The position numbers were made by a program, and so were the translations under genes. Of a stretch of 64,000 nucleotides of DNA, positions 35,811 to 48,314 are shown one piece after another. The DNA comes from Cheiracanthium punctorium (Eukaryota > Arthropoda > Arachnida > Araneae > Cheiracanthiidae): NCBI GenBank assembly GCA_038373885.1, contig JAWZYV010014407.1:124001-188000 (forward strand), read 5' to 3'. The notes under the pieces were generated by a model that worked only from the letters and a program-made list of their open reading frames with translations, ran no database searches and had not been told where the DNA came from. The first letter of the stretch is position 1. The number at the start of each line of letters is the position of its first letter.

Positions 35811-37034
35811 ACTCAAAAATGGAGAGTGATAAAAGTCTGCGGATTTCACATAACAGGGAATTATAAATCTTAACAGTTAATTTACATCTGCAAAACATGA
35901 CTGCAATAAGACTCTCTTCTGCCTATGTGCATTTAGGCACTTTTTGCAGCTGAAGAAGGGTGGACCCTTTGTGTGTGTATTATAGACAACGTTTTTTATT
36001 TTTTTTATTATGAAAATATGTTAATATTAAAACGCAAAACAGAAATTTAAGACGCTTTTCGACACATCTGAGCATGCGAGACTAATGCGCCCTTAGAGCA
36101 AGCATACGAGATTTTAATTACGGTGAACAATACTTTTTCTTTTCTTGTCAAAATTATATAAAATGTTATATCACGTTCCAAAGCTCCAAGAGCGTAAGAA
36201 ACTGACCAGTTTATCAGCCACCTTTTGTCTAACTTTCATAGTTTACGATAAATCTGCAGTTCAAAACTGTCGGAATTTTAAGAAACTCTCAGAAAACTGG
36301 GTTGCCCGCCACCATATTGAGTGCGTATTTGACTTACAAACCTTTGCTGGAAGAGGGTGGAAAAACGGTTCTTCATTCACTAGCCGCCTTCGGCGAATAG
36401 TTTGGGCGGTTTCGCGGCCAAAATGTGCAACCTAGAGGACACGCGCCGCTTCGCGACTGGCTTGTGCAACCTACGGCACCTACGACCGAAATTTTCAACA
36501 TACTAAAATAATTCTATAACTGACTTTTTAGTTTAAAATCGATACTTTAATAAATACAATTGTTGGTAGCAAAATCTCTTTGAGGGGGCGGCTAGAGAGA
36601 TTACCGTTGAAGAGAAAAACAAATCTATCGAGATATTTATCACTATATTCATGCTGCAATGTATTGTTTCTTTAAAAATATTTTTCTTTGTAACAATAAA
36701 ACTTTCGCACGAGTAAAATTATTTAATCGGACATTTTTACTGATTTAGTTAACAGTATAATTCACAGATGTCGCCACCAAACAGTCTGTTGCGCGTTTTC
36801 TCTAATCGATCTACGCGAGAGATTATGTTCCGTGATTTTTGTCAAAGAATCAAGGAATGAATCGCTTGCTTCGCTTCTGTGTTTACTTTTTCAAGGCGCG
36901 ATATCTCGCTAGATATTTAGAGTTGAAAGTAGCGGCAAGTTAAAAAAAGGTTAATCTTTTAGCGAACTTTCGAACTGTACAAAAAGTTTTTAATTTTAGT
37001 TAGAGATAAAATTGTCGTTTTTATCAAAATTTCA

Positions 37035-37145
37035 ACATGGCCGCAGATGGCAGATGCACCGGGAGCTATGAGTCGAACCCGGAACCATTATCGACAGGAC
37101 TTTTATTACTTCGATTGCGAACAATTAAACCTACTTTTTTTTTGT
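37035..37145 (-). repeat. Possible tRNA-derived SINE remnant
   Basis: The minus strand carries GGTTCCGGGTTCGACTCATA (complement of about 37058-37077), whose GGTTCGACTC is an excellent pol III B box. No good A box was found upstream. It is unlike the main SINE family of the window. Confidence 0.3.
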
Positions 37146-38378
37146 TTAGAGAAAGTTGAAAATATAAACAATAGGCTCTTTTGGATGCCATGAATTTTGT
37201 TTTCAACGTTGTAGGCAGTTACTTTGGTTCATAATTTTTACTTAGGTTATCCTGGTGGCATTTCTTTTGACTTTATCGTAAATATTTAGTAATAGACATA
37301 AATAAGAATCCTCTAATTAGAAAATGACGACTATTGGGACAACAGAAGGTGCGTAAAACTTATAGAATTTCCATTAATAAGTCAGCTTTACTACCACTTT
37401 CTCCAGTTAGTTATTTTCAATTATGTATTGTCCATTGAACCTTAAATATTAAGTGAATTTCTGTAGACATAACTAGAGTCAATCCGATTCGTTTTAGATA
37501 TTATTTTATTGGCCAAATTCGATACAGGGGCGGTGTTAAAACTTTCTCGAAGTTCACGAACCAGCTGGGGAAAAAAAGGCACGAAAGAAAACTCGGGAGG
37601 AAGGAAAAGAGTCGGGAAAAGCAAGAACAGGAAAATTTCTTCGGAAATAAAAAAAATGCTTTGAGCCGCCACTAAATTTTTACCATAGATATTTTTTACT
37701 GTGAATACAAATAATGACCTCACCCGAAAAAATTTAAAAAAAAAAGGTTAAGTGATATCTTAAATTAAATAAAAATTTTTAAATAGTGATCACAAGACGA
37801 ACGAACATATTAAAACAGAATCGGCTGGTACCTTGAAGATAAGAGCATGGTCGCAGTTTTCTCACGCAAAAATATGACTCAGACATGGAAACTACAAAAA
37901 TAACTTTTCTTTCCGGAAAAATATATCTGGATTTGGTGCCGAATGTGCAGAAATGCCACGTCGCGTGATAGCGTGCTGCATGGCCAGACAAGGCGCCAGG
38001 ATGAATCGATTTTCAACAAATCCGAATTTAACTCCTTGAATGGGCTCTTTCCACGCTACATTTAAAAATCTGTCAAAAATACTTTGCAAATACAGCTGTT
38101 ATTTCGCCTTCCAGAGCGGTCGTTAAAATGCAATATACGCCAAGAAAGCTGAATCGAGCAAGTTCTTGGCGATGGTTTCGAAGGAAAAGGAGGGTTTTAT
38201 TTTTTTGTTGTTTCCTTTTGGAAATGTACAAGGAATTCATAATCGGGTAACAGATGGGATGTCAAAGATTTGTTGGGGGGGGGGGGGAGAGACAGTCGTA
38301 TGCGCTTGTGTGTGTGTGACGATAGGAAGGGGGGGGGATTCCCATTATTGTTTTAAGGCTTGACATCGACTACTATAT

Positions 38379-38618
38379 CAGTGTTCTCCAAATACTGGCC
38401 CACGATACTTTACTGCTGCTAGCACATGTATATGAAATGAATTAAAAAATAATCAGCAGCAAATGTCATTCTAACTAAAAATTATTTTTGTACAATGCTT
38501 GATTTAATAAATAAAATACATGTTCAAATAATATTTATTATTTTTGGATGACGCTGGTCCGCGAAATATTTTGTTTATTTTTGCCGGTCCGCAACTATAA
38601 AAATGTTGGGAAACAGTG
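38379..38618. repeat. hAT MITE, 240 bp
   Basis: The ends CAGTGTTCTCCAAA and TTGGGAAACAGTG are imperfect inverted repeats. The flanks TACTATAT and GTCTATAT match at 6 of 8 positions. 'Ctggcccacg' and 'tggtccgcgaaat' just inside the ends match the style of CAGTGTTTCCCAA hAT families. Confidence 0.6.
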
Positions 38619-41600
38619 GTCTATATAATTTGGAAGTATGGTCAGGTCAGGTCCGGACTGGCCATGTCGGAAAGTCGGCGCTTGCGTATCAGAGTAATAT
38701 AAATGTGGGTTAATCCCGGCTTGGGTATTGGATGTTAGCTTGCTAGTCCCTTCATAGGGGGTAACGCTGGCAGCTCACGGGTACCCCGTAATAAAATGGC
38801 CACGTTACCTTTTTTCACAAGCTATATTTCGCCTTCTAACTATAAAATCACATCTTACAAAATTTTTAGAAAAGATTCAAAATTATTCATTTTAAATCTT
38901 TTTATGTTATAGAAATAGTTTATGCTTTAACAGATTTTGTAATGCAAATCTGAGTTTAGTAGCCCCCCCCCCAACCTTCTTAATAACCTTAGTTTAATAA
39001 GTTTTATTTAAGGCCTTACTATAACATTTTTGTACACAGGACACGTTTTAAATTTTGTGCCCTTAGATACATAGCTTTGTGTCACCATGCTAGTGGTCTA
39101 AAATCAATTTTTTGATACATATCTGCATGGTAGTTCTCGGCCCGTGTGATGATCATGGCCTGGGTTTATTGTTTATAAGAGCGCATTATACAGCTTATGA
39201 AAAATGGTAACACAAATTTCCTCTGTTGTTTTCTTAAAGAAGAACGCCTTAAAATACTTGGAAAAGTTAAACCAATCATTCTCAACAGATGTTCGATTTT
39301 TATGCTTTCCGAAGAACTGACGACGATTCGACATTTAGCATGATAATGCCCGATACGAAATCTGTCAAATGTCGTTGACGTTCAACTCAGAACCAATTGA
39401 CAGTTGGATTCCTAGAAGAGTCAGAAAACTACAGGAACAAACAGTAACAGCAGAGAGAAAAAACGGGCGTAGCACGTAGTTCTTTTAGAATAAACGCCTG
39501 TTTCCCAAAAGCGCAAATTTGCCTTTTCATTTTACGTTTCACAGAATGTCTGACTACTGCGAAAGAAAATGAAACCGCGACAGGTGGTCACAGTTAATAA
39601 GAAAGATACGAAGGAAAGAGTTAAAGATGCGCCCAATTTTATATTATAGACAGTGTCCAGAAAATTTTCAAGAGAGTGGGGATAAATAAGACGGAGTATA
39701 TTATCAGAGATCAAGGTGTCCACCAGGAGACAAATATAGCAGCATTAACAACCTCGCAAAAGGAAAAAAAGTTGGCAAAATAGTATGCTTTTTCTTAATT
39801 TTGGTAGCCGAAACAGTAGCACTTTCTCCAAAGTCTAGTTCAAAAATATATTATTGACATTATATTAAAAAACAAAATAAAATAACATGATGAAATAATC
39901 AAATTAACTTTTTTATTTACTTAGTCATTATATTTTCTTGCTGTCTCTTCATATACAATCACACTTCTAATACATTCATAGACTGATTGAACACAGGTAG
40001 CATTAAAAAAATTCTACTGATTTAAAATTTTTAAAAAAAGAACGAAATTAAATAATCAATTAAAAAATTGTTTATATTTTCTAATATTTTCCTATACATA
40101 ATGTTTTCGATGAATAGAAAAAGTATCATGATGATCCAATTTACTGCTCGGTCTCCTAGAATAACGATGACATGCTAATAAAAATTCTCACAAAAACATT
40201 TATCAACAGAAAAACCCATCCCTAAACCTGTAAATCATATTATCATAAATATAACAAAAATTGATAAATAAAAGAGAAAGAATTTTAATATTTTCTGTGC
40301 CTTTAATGCTTGTTTTTCATGTTAAATGATACAACCTTTAAAGATATGCACAAGAGATAATAAAGATCCCTTTAAAAAAAAAAAAAAAGTCTAAAGGTGT
40401 AAATCTCACTAAGCAATTTAATAGCACTAAGCAAAAAGAACACGAATCGCAAATATCCTAAAAAAAAAAAACAAGGCCAAGAAAGAGTTAGAGGGATAAC
40501 AAATAAATCGCAGGATCAAGCCCAAATGGCGGTAACTGTGATTCACTGTGATGTCATGATCCGCACCTGCTACCGAGGTCCCGTTCCGCTAGCCGTGGTG
40601 GATCCGTTTAAAAAAGGAGTCAGCTGCTCCCGTCACCATCCACTGGATGCACCTGCCCGCGGTTGTCCGATCCAAGGTACGGAGAAAAACATGAAAACTA
40701 TCTCCAGATTTTTTTTTTTTTTTTAAAGGGCTATGTCGAATTAAACACACGGAAGTCGTGAGATTCCGTACGCATTGGACTTTTGTTTTACGAAAATGGA
40801 AATCATGATTGGGTGTTCGACCGTAATTAAGTGGAAACTGGGATGCGGAAAGGAAAGCACAAATTCGTATATGATAAGGATGCGTAAAACCAAAAGGAGA
40901 TGAATATTTTTCACACACAATTTTCACTACGTTACTCTGGCAGTGTGTTAGTTTTAATTGATGTTGTTATTATTATTATTTTTTTTTTTTAAGTATGGAG
41001 TAAAATTTAAGAATTAAGCAGATTTGTTTGACTACAACTAAGTTCGACACGGTTAGCATCTACTGGAACTGACTGACTGATGATAGGTTCTTGTAGGAGT
41101 GCCCTGGGCACTAGGCCTTTAACTCCAGTATGTAAGATCTTTTCAGTCTTGTAATGAGTCCCTAAACAGGACGGGTTGAGATGAATATCAGTCAAGTACA
41201 GTAAGAAGTGATCTGCATGAACAGCCCGGCCAAAAGGATGTTAGTAGGGAAAGGGTTTTTTATTTTTTATTTAATTTAATTTTAAAAGCCGCAGTATGAA
41301 GTACGTTATTGTGGAGGATCAAATATGTCAAGATATGGAGAGCATTTGGCGAGAACCGTCTTCGGTCTTTTGCTGTTAGATGGATCACGAAAGTCGTAAT
41401 CGGGAAATTCGGCAAGAATGTCGTATCTACTGGAAATTAACGCGTAGAGTGCATGTGCTGCTTCGAGCAATTTTGAAAGATCTGTTGCCACACATACGAA
41501 AGAAATAAAACGCAAAATAACTGCAGCATTAAAAATCCGAGTATTTTTTAATTGCTAGTAAGTTAATGTTCTTATTGTTTCATTTTTCCTTCACAAACAC

Positions 41601-42233
41601 ACTCGATGAACCTGTAACACACAGACAGATAGATATATGAACGTATAGTATTTAATTATTGTTGTTATTTTGTTTTATTTACTTTATTTCCGTTTAATAA
41701 CATAAACAACATCAGGGTGCCAACTAAATTTCTGAAACTCAATTTTCTGACTTTTCCAGACCTTTGGCAGCTTCCGGAAAACATATCTTTATATTTTAAG
41801 TAAAATACATCGCCGAATTCGAACCAAAACAATTTTGGGTTGGAAAGTGTTTTATATCGATGAGTTTGACATGATTTATCTTTCTTGCTAATTTTATTAT
41901 AAGTTCATCTTCATTTTCTGCAGAATTCAGTTACTGATCAAACAACAGGTGGACTAAGATTTTTGTTATTAATGATTTTTTTTAATCTTTCGTTGGAATA
42001 CATATGCCGGTCATTTTCTCCTTTTCTTGTGTCTCGTCCAACAATATCATAATTAATTACCATATTAAAAGCATTATTAACCTAGCCTGCACCTCATTAA
42101 TGCATTAAAATTGACATGCGTAGGCCACGTGTCTTCTCATTTCAGAGAAACTGACAGCCTGAGAAAACAGCATGTGATTAAACAAGTTTCGAAAAGCAGA
42201 CAGAGAATGATTAATAGGAAAGATGTAAACTCA
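38619..42233. other. Non-coding stretch
   Basis: No supported gene. There is a C tract near 38963-38971, an A tract near 40374-40388 and a T tract near 40710-40724. A GC-richer patch at 40520-40690 gives short open frames on both strands but no domain. Confidence 0.45.
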
Positions 42234-42321
42234 ATTCTTACAAACTTTCCATGCTTTGTGAATGCAGTGATTTCGCTATTGAAATCACTGCATTCACAAA
42301 GCATGGAAAGTTTGTAAGAAT
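42234..42321. repeat. Perfect inverted repeat, 41-bp arms, 6-nt loop
   Basis: Arm 42234-42274 (starting ATTCTTACAAACTTTCCATG) is the exact reverse complement of 42281-42321, and GCTATT at 42275-42280 is the loop. Checking all 41 positions by eye gives no mismatch. A G13 tract begins two bases after the right arm. The overlapping open frames on both strands are products of the palindrome. Confidence 0.95.
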
Positions 42322-42679
42322 AAGGGGGGGGGGGGGAGGGAAGCCCCTTAGCAACTTCTCTGGATCTTCCACTGGCTTCAATCGGAGCAGCAGTGCAATA
42401 AACATATCCAAGTGATGAAAATGTAGGTCTGGTCTTCTGCAACCAATGATCTCTCCAAAATCAATAAAATTTGGTGGGATTTTTTTTTTTTAATCACAGA
42501 GAACGCGTTTAATAATATTTCAAAAAGAAAAATGGCAGCAGAGGCCAAGGAAAGTGAAGATGATTATGGGGAGAGGCGGGGGGGGGGACCTTTTTGAGGT
42601 TGAAACAGGGAAAGCGAGAAATTAAAACAATCTTAGAAAACAGGGAAATATTGTGACTATGACGAGACGTGTATTACTA

Positions 42680-43640
42680 ATGCCGGTGACGTCACGGCAT
42701 TCCTACATCACATCACTCACGTGACAGAGGAGATAGATGTCACGACCCCGAATATTCCGAGCGGAACACTGCACGTGCGCGCCTCCACGGACTTTATTTA
42801 GCATCCCAGCTTGTTTTTGTTTTTATTTTTTTCTTTCTGGCTTATTTAGTCTCTTCCCTCTCTCATCCCTCTGCAGCATCCATCCACGATAAAAAGTGCA
42901 ATTGACCTTCGCCTGCGACTTCGTGAGAAGCTTTCGCTTTGCAGACGATCTTTTGGAACGGCGACCCCCCCCCCCCTCCCACCCCACCCCCTCCTCCTCT
43001 GCCATTTCTCCTTCGTCTTTTGCACAATTTTTACATAATCTCTCTTGGGTACTATTCTTCGCAATGCAGATAACACCAAGTGTTTTTTTTTTTTTTACTA
43101 AAAATACTTTTTATGTGATAGCAGGGCCTTATTTCTGAATGAGCCAGAGAGTAGGTCGTGGCCTAGGGGGACTTTTTTTTATATCGCAGGCGGAACGCAT
43201 CTGAAGCATACCTCCGTCGTCTTTTTTTCCCCCATTTTTGTTCCTAGTCCATAATAAAAAGTACTTAACTACGAACAGATTCATTAAGGCCGCTTTCCAC
43301 ATCGAGAGGGAGCCGCTCGCCGCTTGGCCAATTATCACTTGTAAGCAATAAATTTTTCGCACCGCAGAGAAAGAGGGAAATACTCCGGACAAAAGGTAAT
43401 TGGGGACCGTGAATAATATTGCAGTTTCACACTTGTGGTTCAGCACCCCATCTATTGTTCGGTAGAGGACAGCCCAAGTGTCGCCCGGCGTAAGACGCGG
43501 CCAAATATCCCCATTCAAATACATTGTAGCCGCGGCAATCGCTGTGTGTGGGCAATGGCCTTTACGTCGAGACTTATCACTGGTCACTTTCGTTGTCCAG
43601 AGTCATTTGCCAGGACGAATGACTGTGTACTTACAAATCA
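42680..43640. promoter_or_regulatory. Candidate regulatory region (CRE, CLEAR-type E-boxes, GC-richer)
   Basis: A perfect CRE TGACGTCA lies at 42687-42694. TCACGTGA, a palindromic E-box of the MiT/TFE type, is at 42717-42724, and another CACGTG at 42772-42777. A pyrimidine-rich tract (42830-42880) and a C tract follow. From about 43270 to 43640 the DNA is non-repetitive, GC-richer and has no recognised mobile element ends. This could be a promoter or enhancer of the KLF gene or of something else. Site matches this short arise by chance, so the call is weak. The 152-residue minus-strand frame over 43129-43587 has no recognised domain. Confidence 0.3.
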
Positions 43641-45837
43641 GGCCACTGTCGTTGGAAAATTATCTGAGTGTAAACTTTCAATAGAGATAAATACAAAATA
43701 CTTCAATGTACCTCAGTTTGCGCCCTCCCCCCCCCCCATTAAAAAAAATAAACCTCTTCAATATGTGCGCCTTTTTCCGCCCACAATATAAAACAGCTCA
43801 GAGAGCTTTTGTACATTGAAATAGAACTAAATAAAAACCGACGTTTAAAACTTACAGGTAAATAAGTGTTTTGGGTATAACAAGAAGTCACTTCGTCAGC
43901 AGGGTCGATTTAGAACATTCTTGACTACAGGCCCAACTTGAGATACGAACCCCCCCCCCCTCAAACATTGATACAAAATTTCGGGGTGATCTGTTCTTCT
44001 GAGGTTTATTTCACCAAGGCGATATTTCACCATAAATTTGCCGAGCTTGCCGAAATAGGGCCTGTCACATTAGTTTTCCGCATAGCCTTACGATTACGCA
44101 ATCGTATAACCGAAAACTTCTAGAAAGTGCAACTAGATATGAAAAGTTCGAAAGCCATCTGTAGAAGGTATAAGTACAAGAGGACAGGTCAGCCACTTAA
44201 TCAGTTCTGAATCACCTCTTGTATAGTTTACTTGTGCCGAGAGCAAGAGTCATAGTCCCCACATTCGATTACGGGCCCTGGACCCAGGACCAGAGACGGG
44301 CCTCTTCATTGTGTAGCACCGTTTTACTAAGAATTGGCTATTTAAAGCTTAATTTTGCTATCAAATAAAAAAAGTAATAAAGCAAAATATGTCATATTAA
44401 CATGCTATTAAAGAAATGTAAAATTTAAAAAATTGGAAATTTTAATTTTAACATAAAAATAAATTTTTGGAACCCGGACCTACTGGGCCAAATAGGAAAT
44501 CAGGTCCTATTCGTCAGTGCCGATGTTATGGCTGTTTGAAAATACAAATCCAGTTGCATGGTTCTTGACCACCTGTAACCTTGCCAGGGCCCGATTATGA
44601 CCAACAGGGGCCCCGGGCATTAATGAATTTGGAGGCCCCATCAATGAAATTTGTTTTATTTTTCATGAAATTTTGATATGAAAAAGAATATTTCAGAATA
44701 ACATTTGAAATTGGGGGCCCTGGGTAAAGTCCGAATTGCCCATACGATAATAAGGCTCTGAACCTTGCCCCACCAGAACCCAGCGACTGCCCAAGTTCAA
44801 CGCTTGAGCATTCGAAGAACCGTTCCAGGAAACAACATAGGTTTTCTCCGTCGCGTCCTTGCAATGATGAGAAAGAACTGGTTAAACGTCAGTTCTAGAA
44901 TTAAAAAATGAACCGGTAAAACGAAAGAAAAGAATGAACCTCTCTTAATGATATGCTTTCTCATATTTTTTTACCACTTCCTTGAATATCTTCTGGATTG
45001 ACCACTGCATGTGGATTCATTAGCATGCATATTAATACGCAGACACATGCTAGGAAGAAAAAACCGGGCGGCGTACGAGGGCGTAAGTGAAGCAACAAGC
45101 CCAAAAAGTAAAGAAAAAAGATCCTAGTTCCTGCCTAGATATACGACTTCAAAAAATAGAAGTATGTCATCTCGGCTTGGAAATCCTTACGAAACAGGAA
45201 AGCGATAAAAAAGCAGAAGGAACCAAGTTTCTCGAGGGAAGTGAAGTCTATAGACTATGACTCAGTCACCACGGGGAGTAAATTAATTTTTTGCAGCGTA
45301 GAGCCCGAAACGATCAAGAAAACGAAAGGAGGAAACTGAAAGCAGAAAAAGAAGTTAAAAAAAGAAATGAATTCATTGAAGAGAAGTCACATATATACGC
45401 GTGCCGTGGATAGAACGTGCTCCATTAGTAAATGCTTTCAGGTCGTATGGTTTTAAATGGGTGTATAATACGAGCCCTCCCCGTACGTCTTTCTATAGCC
45501 TAGCATTACTGTCTTGTGCTACGGGGGACTCATGGAGGGATGTAAGAGTTCTCGATGCAAATGTGTGTAAGTTTTTTGTTTTATTTGTGATTGGTGAAAA
45601 AAAAATACATATTTGCATTTTAATAGAGTTCAGCTACGGAGCAAATGAGATCCGTAGGATACCGTCTTACTTTTACGAACCAGATCCACCCGTTTTTTAA
45701 GGACTTTATATGACTCCATTTGAAAAATTACTTTAGAGGAAGCACCGTCCAATTTAGCTTTCATTGCGATGGTAAGCAAACACTATGCATATAGATTAGC
45801 ACTGCTTGAATTGTGTGTATTAAGCCAAACCTGCACG
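43641..45837. other. Non-coding stretch with one clear hAT MITE
   Basis: Apart from the MITE at 44585-44760, it contains 'agcagggtcgatttagaac' near 43900, which looks like another hAT MITE end without a partner. No gene is seen. Confidence 0.45.
44585..44760. repeat. hAT MITE with perfect 8-bp duplication
   Basis: The left end CAGGGCCCGATTATGACC and the right end ATACGATAATAAGGCTCTG are degenerate inverted repeats. AACCTTGC flanks both sides exactly (44577-44584 and 44761-44768). It is non-coding. Confidence 0.85.
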
Positions 45838-46042
45838 AGGGTCGTGTGCCTAGAATGGGGGATGCCTTGGTCAGATGACTTTCTAAGGGGTTCTAACGCT
45901 TACTCACGTTACATCTGGAGAAAAGCGACTAAAACTACAGACCGTTAGATCGACAGCCGCGCGATGGGACCCGAACCCGGAACCTTCACACTTTTAGCCG
46001 TCTACAATTTTGAGTGAGCAATCCACTCGGCTATGGTGAGAC
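45838..46042 (-). repeat. tRNA-derived SINE (copy 5), best pol III promoter
   Basis: On the minus strand the A box TAGCCGAGTGG (complement of 46023-46033) fits TRGYNNANNGG perfectly, and the B box GGTTCGGGTCC (complement of 45967-45977) is near consensus. The head therefore looks Ser/Leu-tRNA-like. The body 'tctccagatgtaacgtgagta' and 'agaaccccttagaaagtc' matches copy 2. This is the least degraded head in the window. Confidence 0.85.
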
Positions 46043-46353
46043 CTAGCGCTGCTTGAAAAAGAGTGTGGGAGCTTTAAATTCCTAACTTTACTTTGTACGA
46101 TCCAGTGTTGATTAGATAGATATGACAGTGACAGGAAATTAAAAGAAATTTGGGTCACGGGGAGGGGCCTGGTACAGATAAAAAAATGGCCTACCAATTA
46201 TTAATAGGGCACTACAAAATAGGCGGAAAATTTTTTCCCAAATATGGGACATCGATGAGGTAGTTTATTAAGATCGCTCGGTATTTATAGAAATCTATTG
46301 AAATAATGCGGATAAGTAGGGAAATTAACTACGTTAAAAAGAAAAGAAATACT

Positions 46354-46851
46354 TTAATTTACAATTACAAGCAAATACGTGCGTCTAACTTTTGCACTAA
46401 AGTTTATTAAAATAATGTAGTTGGAAGCCGATGATTCCTTCAAACACTGCTTCTGTTTTTCAAATAATTGGCCGTAACATGAAATTGCTCTTTCACAGTC
46501 TGCAGAATGAGGTAAAACCGAGAGTACTTGTTTTGCTTTGAATGTTAGTTCTGGAAACCTCTGTGAAATAGCTTCTGAATTCCAAAATCTCACTAAGTTT
46601 TCTGCGGAACATTCCACGACATACCTTTTGTAAGTAGCATACTCAAGTCTTATTTGTGAATCATAAAATCCTGGAATATTGTTCAAGACTTTTTCATCAT
46701 CATGTTGGACAATTGGTGTGGGTCAAACACTCGAGCCGCTTTCATGAATTTCAAACCAGGTTGGGAAAACTTATGTCCGCGGTTTGAAGAAGTCACCATC
46801 TGGACAATAATCAACGATTCCATGCTGTTTTGTGGCATTTCCCTCATCTAT
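46354..46851 (-). pseudogene. hAT transposase C-terminal (dimerisation) region, frameshifted
   Basis: The 3' part reads VLNNIPGFYDSQIRLEYATY, then LVRFWNSEAISQRFPELTFK, then AKQVLSVLPHSADCERAISC. The FW...FPELxxxAxxVLxxLPxSxxxERxxS pattern is that of the hAT C-terminal dimerisation domain, where the transposase folds onto itself. Upstream, in another frame (about 46851-46712), the text reads GHKFSQPGLKFMKAARVFDP, the segment that usually precedes that domain. At least one frameshift near 46690-46720 separates the two, so the gene is dead. It is a different, less gapped remnant than the one at 1792-2559. A T24 tract (46875-46898) lies next to it. Confidence 0.65.
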
Positions 46852-46874
46852 AGTCCGGAATTGGGCTATAAATG

Positions 46875-46898
46875 TTTTTTTTTTTTTTTTTTTTTTTT
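46875..46898. repeat. T24 homopolymer
   Basis: A run of 24 T residues beside the hAT transposase remnant. Confidence 0.85.
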
Positions 46899-47823
46899 GT
46901 GGAAAAATATGTTGAGAAAAATTAAGAAATTAAAAGTTTGTCGAAAATGTATTGTTATGCAGAAAGTTGTAGTTTATGCGGAGAATTGTAAGTAATGCAA
47001 AATTGCGTATTTTCCTTTTATTATAGGGCTTTAATTATTATTATATTTTTAAACATTTTATTGACTAAATAAATATTTCTTCCTTCAATCCTTCCCGAAA
47101 ATCGTTACGAAGACAAAAATGCCAGTCAATCCCCACAAAAATAAGTTCAATAATGTTCGTAAATTATCTTTTTTACAATTTTAAATGTGCAATATCACTA
47201 ATCAGGATGTTTAATGTCAGGGAAAAGCTGGAAGTGTCAGAATATATCATTTTTATGAAATAAAAGTCGGGGTAAATGTCATCAGAGAAAATGTAAATTT
47301 TGTTACAAAACTTGGAAAATCCTACAATTTTATTAGAAGCCACATTTAAATGAAACTATTCCTTTACTTATATTGAAAGTAAAACTCTCTCCGGCTTTTT
47401 ATTTGTTTAAAAGCTTTCTGAAGGGTTTTCGGTGTTGGGGAAAACCTGAAATGAAATGTTCAGGAAATTTCACTTTCATAGAAAAAGCCATAGAAAGGGG
47501 AGGTGAAAGTAACAAATTCTGTCTCTAAACCAAGGAAATCTTGAAATGTGATCAGAAAAATGATTGGAGTTCCATTCTGAGTTATTAGTTTCCTCCCCCC
47601 CTCCCCCATATGATGACCGTTGTGTGTAATAGAAATCGCAGAAAATGTTTTTAGCTGAATCTAAAAATATATACGGAAAGTTTACAATATCAGTTATAGC
47701 GAAATGGATTTGTGTTAAAAACATGAAAACTGAATTATTAATGAAAAACAATTTTTATATGAGGCGCTTCCCGTATAAAGGACGAACTCAACCCTTAGGA
47801 ACTGGCCCTCTATTACACAGAAA
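46899..47823. other. Non-coding stretch, no recognised features
   Basis: AT-rich. A C/T tract at 47593-47608 resembles a MITE interior. No gene is seen. Confidence 0.5.
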
Positions 47824-48006
47824 CAATGACATAGCGAGAAATTTTTTATGGGGGGGGGGGGAGGATTACGACTACCGCAATTCATATATATATGTGTGTG
47901 TGTGATTAGAGAGTGAAGAAAATGCATTTTATATGACGAAAAAATTCCTCATGGGGGATTCTAGCCCTCCCCCTACCCAAGCGATTCCCCCGAATCTACG
48001 TCACTG
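47824..48006. repeat. hAT MITE with 7/8-bp duplication and G12 tract
   Basis: The ends CAATGACATAGCGAG and CGAATCTACGTCACTG follow the CAGTGACGTAG pattern. The flanks CACAGAAA (47816-47823) and CACAAAAA (48007-48014) match at 7 of 8 positions. A G12 tract lies at 47851-47862. Confidence 0.75.
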
Positions 48007-48184
48007 CACAAAAACACTTAGGATCTCTAGCGCGGAGGGACGCGAGAAAAACAATCGAAGAGCAAATGTTAATGCATACCTTAAAAAATCATCTTATTTA
48101 TTTTAATTTTCACTTCAAAAACATATCTATTTTCGCTTAAAATGCTTATTCGTACTTTACCGATAACATTATTTTGCAGATAGG

Positions 48185-48314
48185 CCGACTCAATGTTCAT
48201 TGTTGAAGAATAAAAAACCGTATGTATGCTGAGGAATGTGAGGGAAGTGGGTGAGTTATCCTTTGTTGGGGGGTGGGGGTGAGGGGCACAATGCCAAAAG
48301 GTTGGGAACCGCTG
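48185..48314 (-). repeat. hAT element end (CAGCGGTTCCCAAC family), copy 2
   Basis: On the minus strand it begins CAGCGGTTCCCAACCTTTTG and reads 'attgtgcccctcaccccca', then 'caaaggataactcaccc' to 'gttttttattcttcaacaatgaacattgag'. It aligns with 30988-31120 throughout. Confidence 0.7.

Larger units (their letters stand above)
34858..38378. other. Non-coding stretch
   Basis: AT-rich DNA with the hairpin at 35752-35810 and a possible SINE B box at 37061-37070. Open frames on the minus strand at 35025-35580 (149 and 87 residues, overlapping) lack any domain I recognise and read through a poly-Lys low-complexity tract, so they are not called. The GC-richer patch at 36330-36480 has no assignable function. 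Confidence 0.45.

Noticed and set aside
42234..42321. The 41-bp-arm hairpin as a microRNA gene
   Set aside because: MicroRNA precursors normally have mismatches and bulges and larger loops. Perfect pairing with a 6-nt loop fits a template-switch event or artefact better. Not called as ncRNA without small RNA data.
43129..43587. 152-residue minus-strand open frame
   Set aside because: No recognised domain, no supporting splice or promoter evidence, and it runs through low-complexity sequence. Frames of this length arise by chance in 64 kb of six-frame sequence.
45838..46042. A functional tRNA gene, given near-consensus A and B boxes
   Set aside because: No acceptor stem or anticodon stem could be closed around the boxes, and the same head recurs with a long tRNA-unrelated body. 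It is a SINE.
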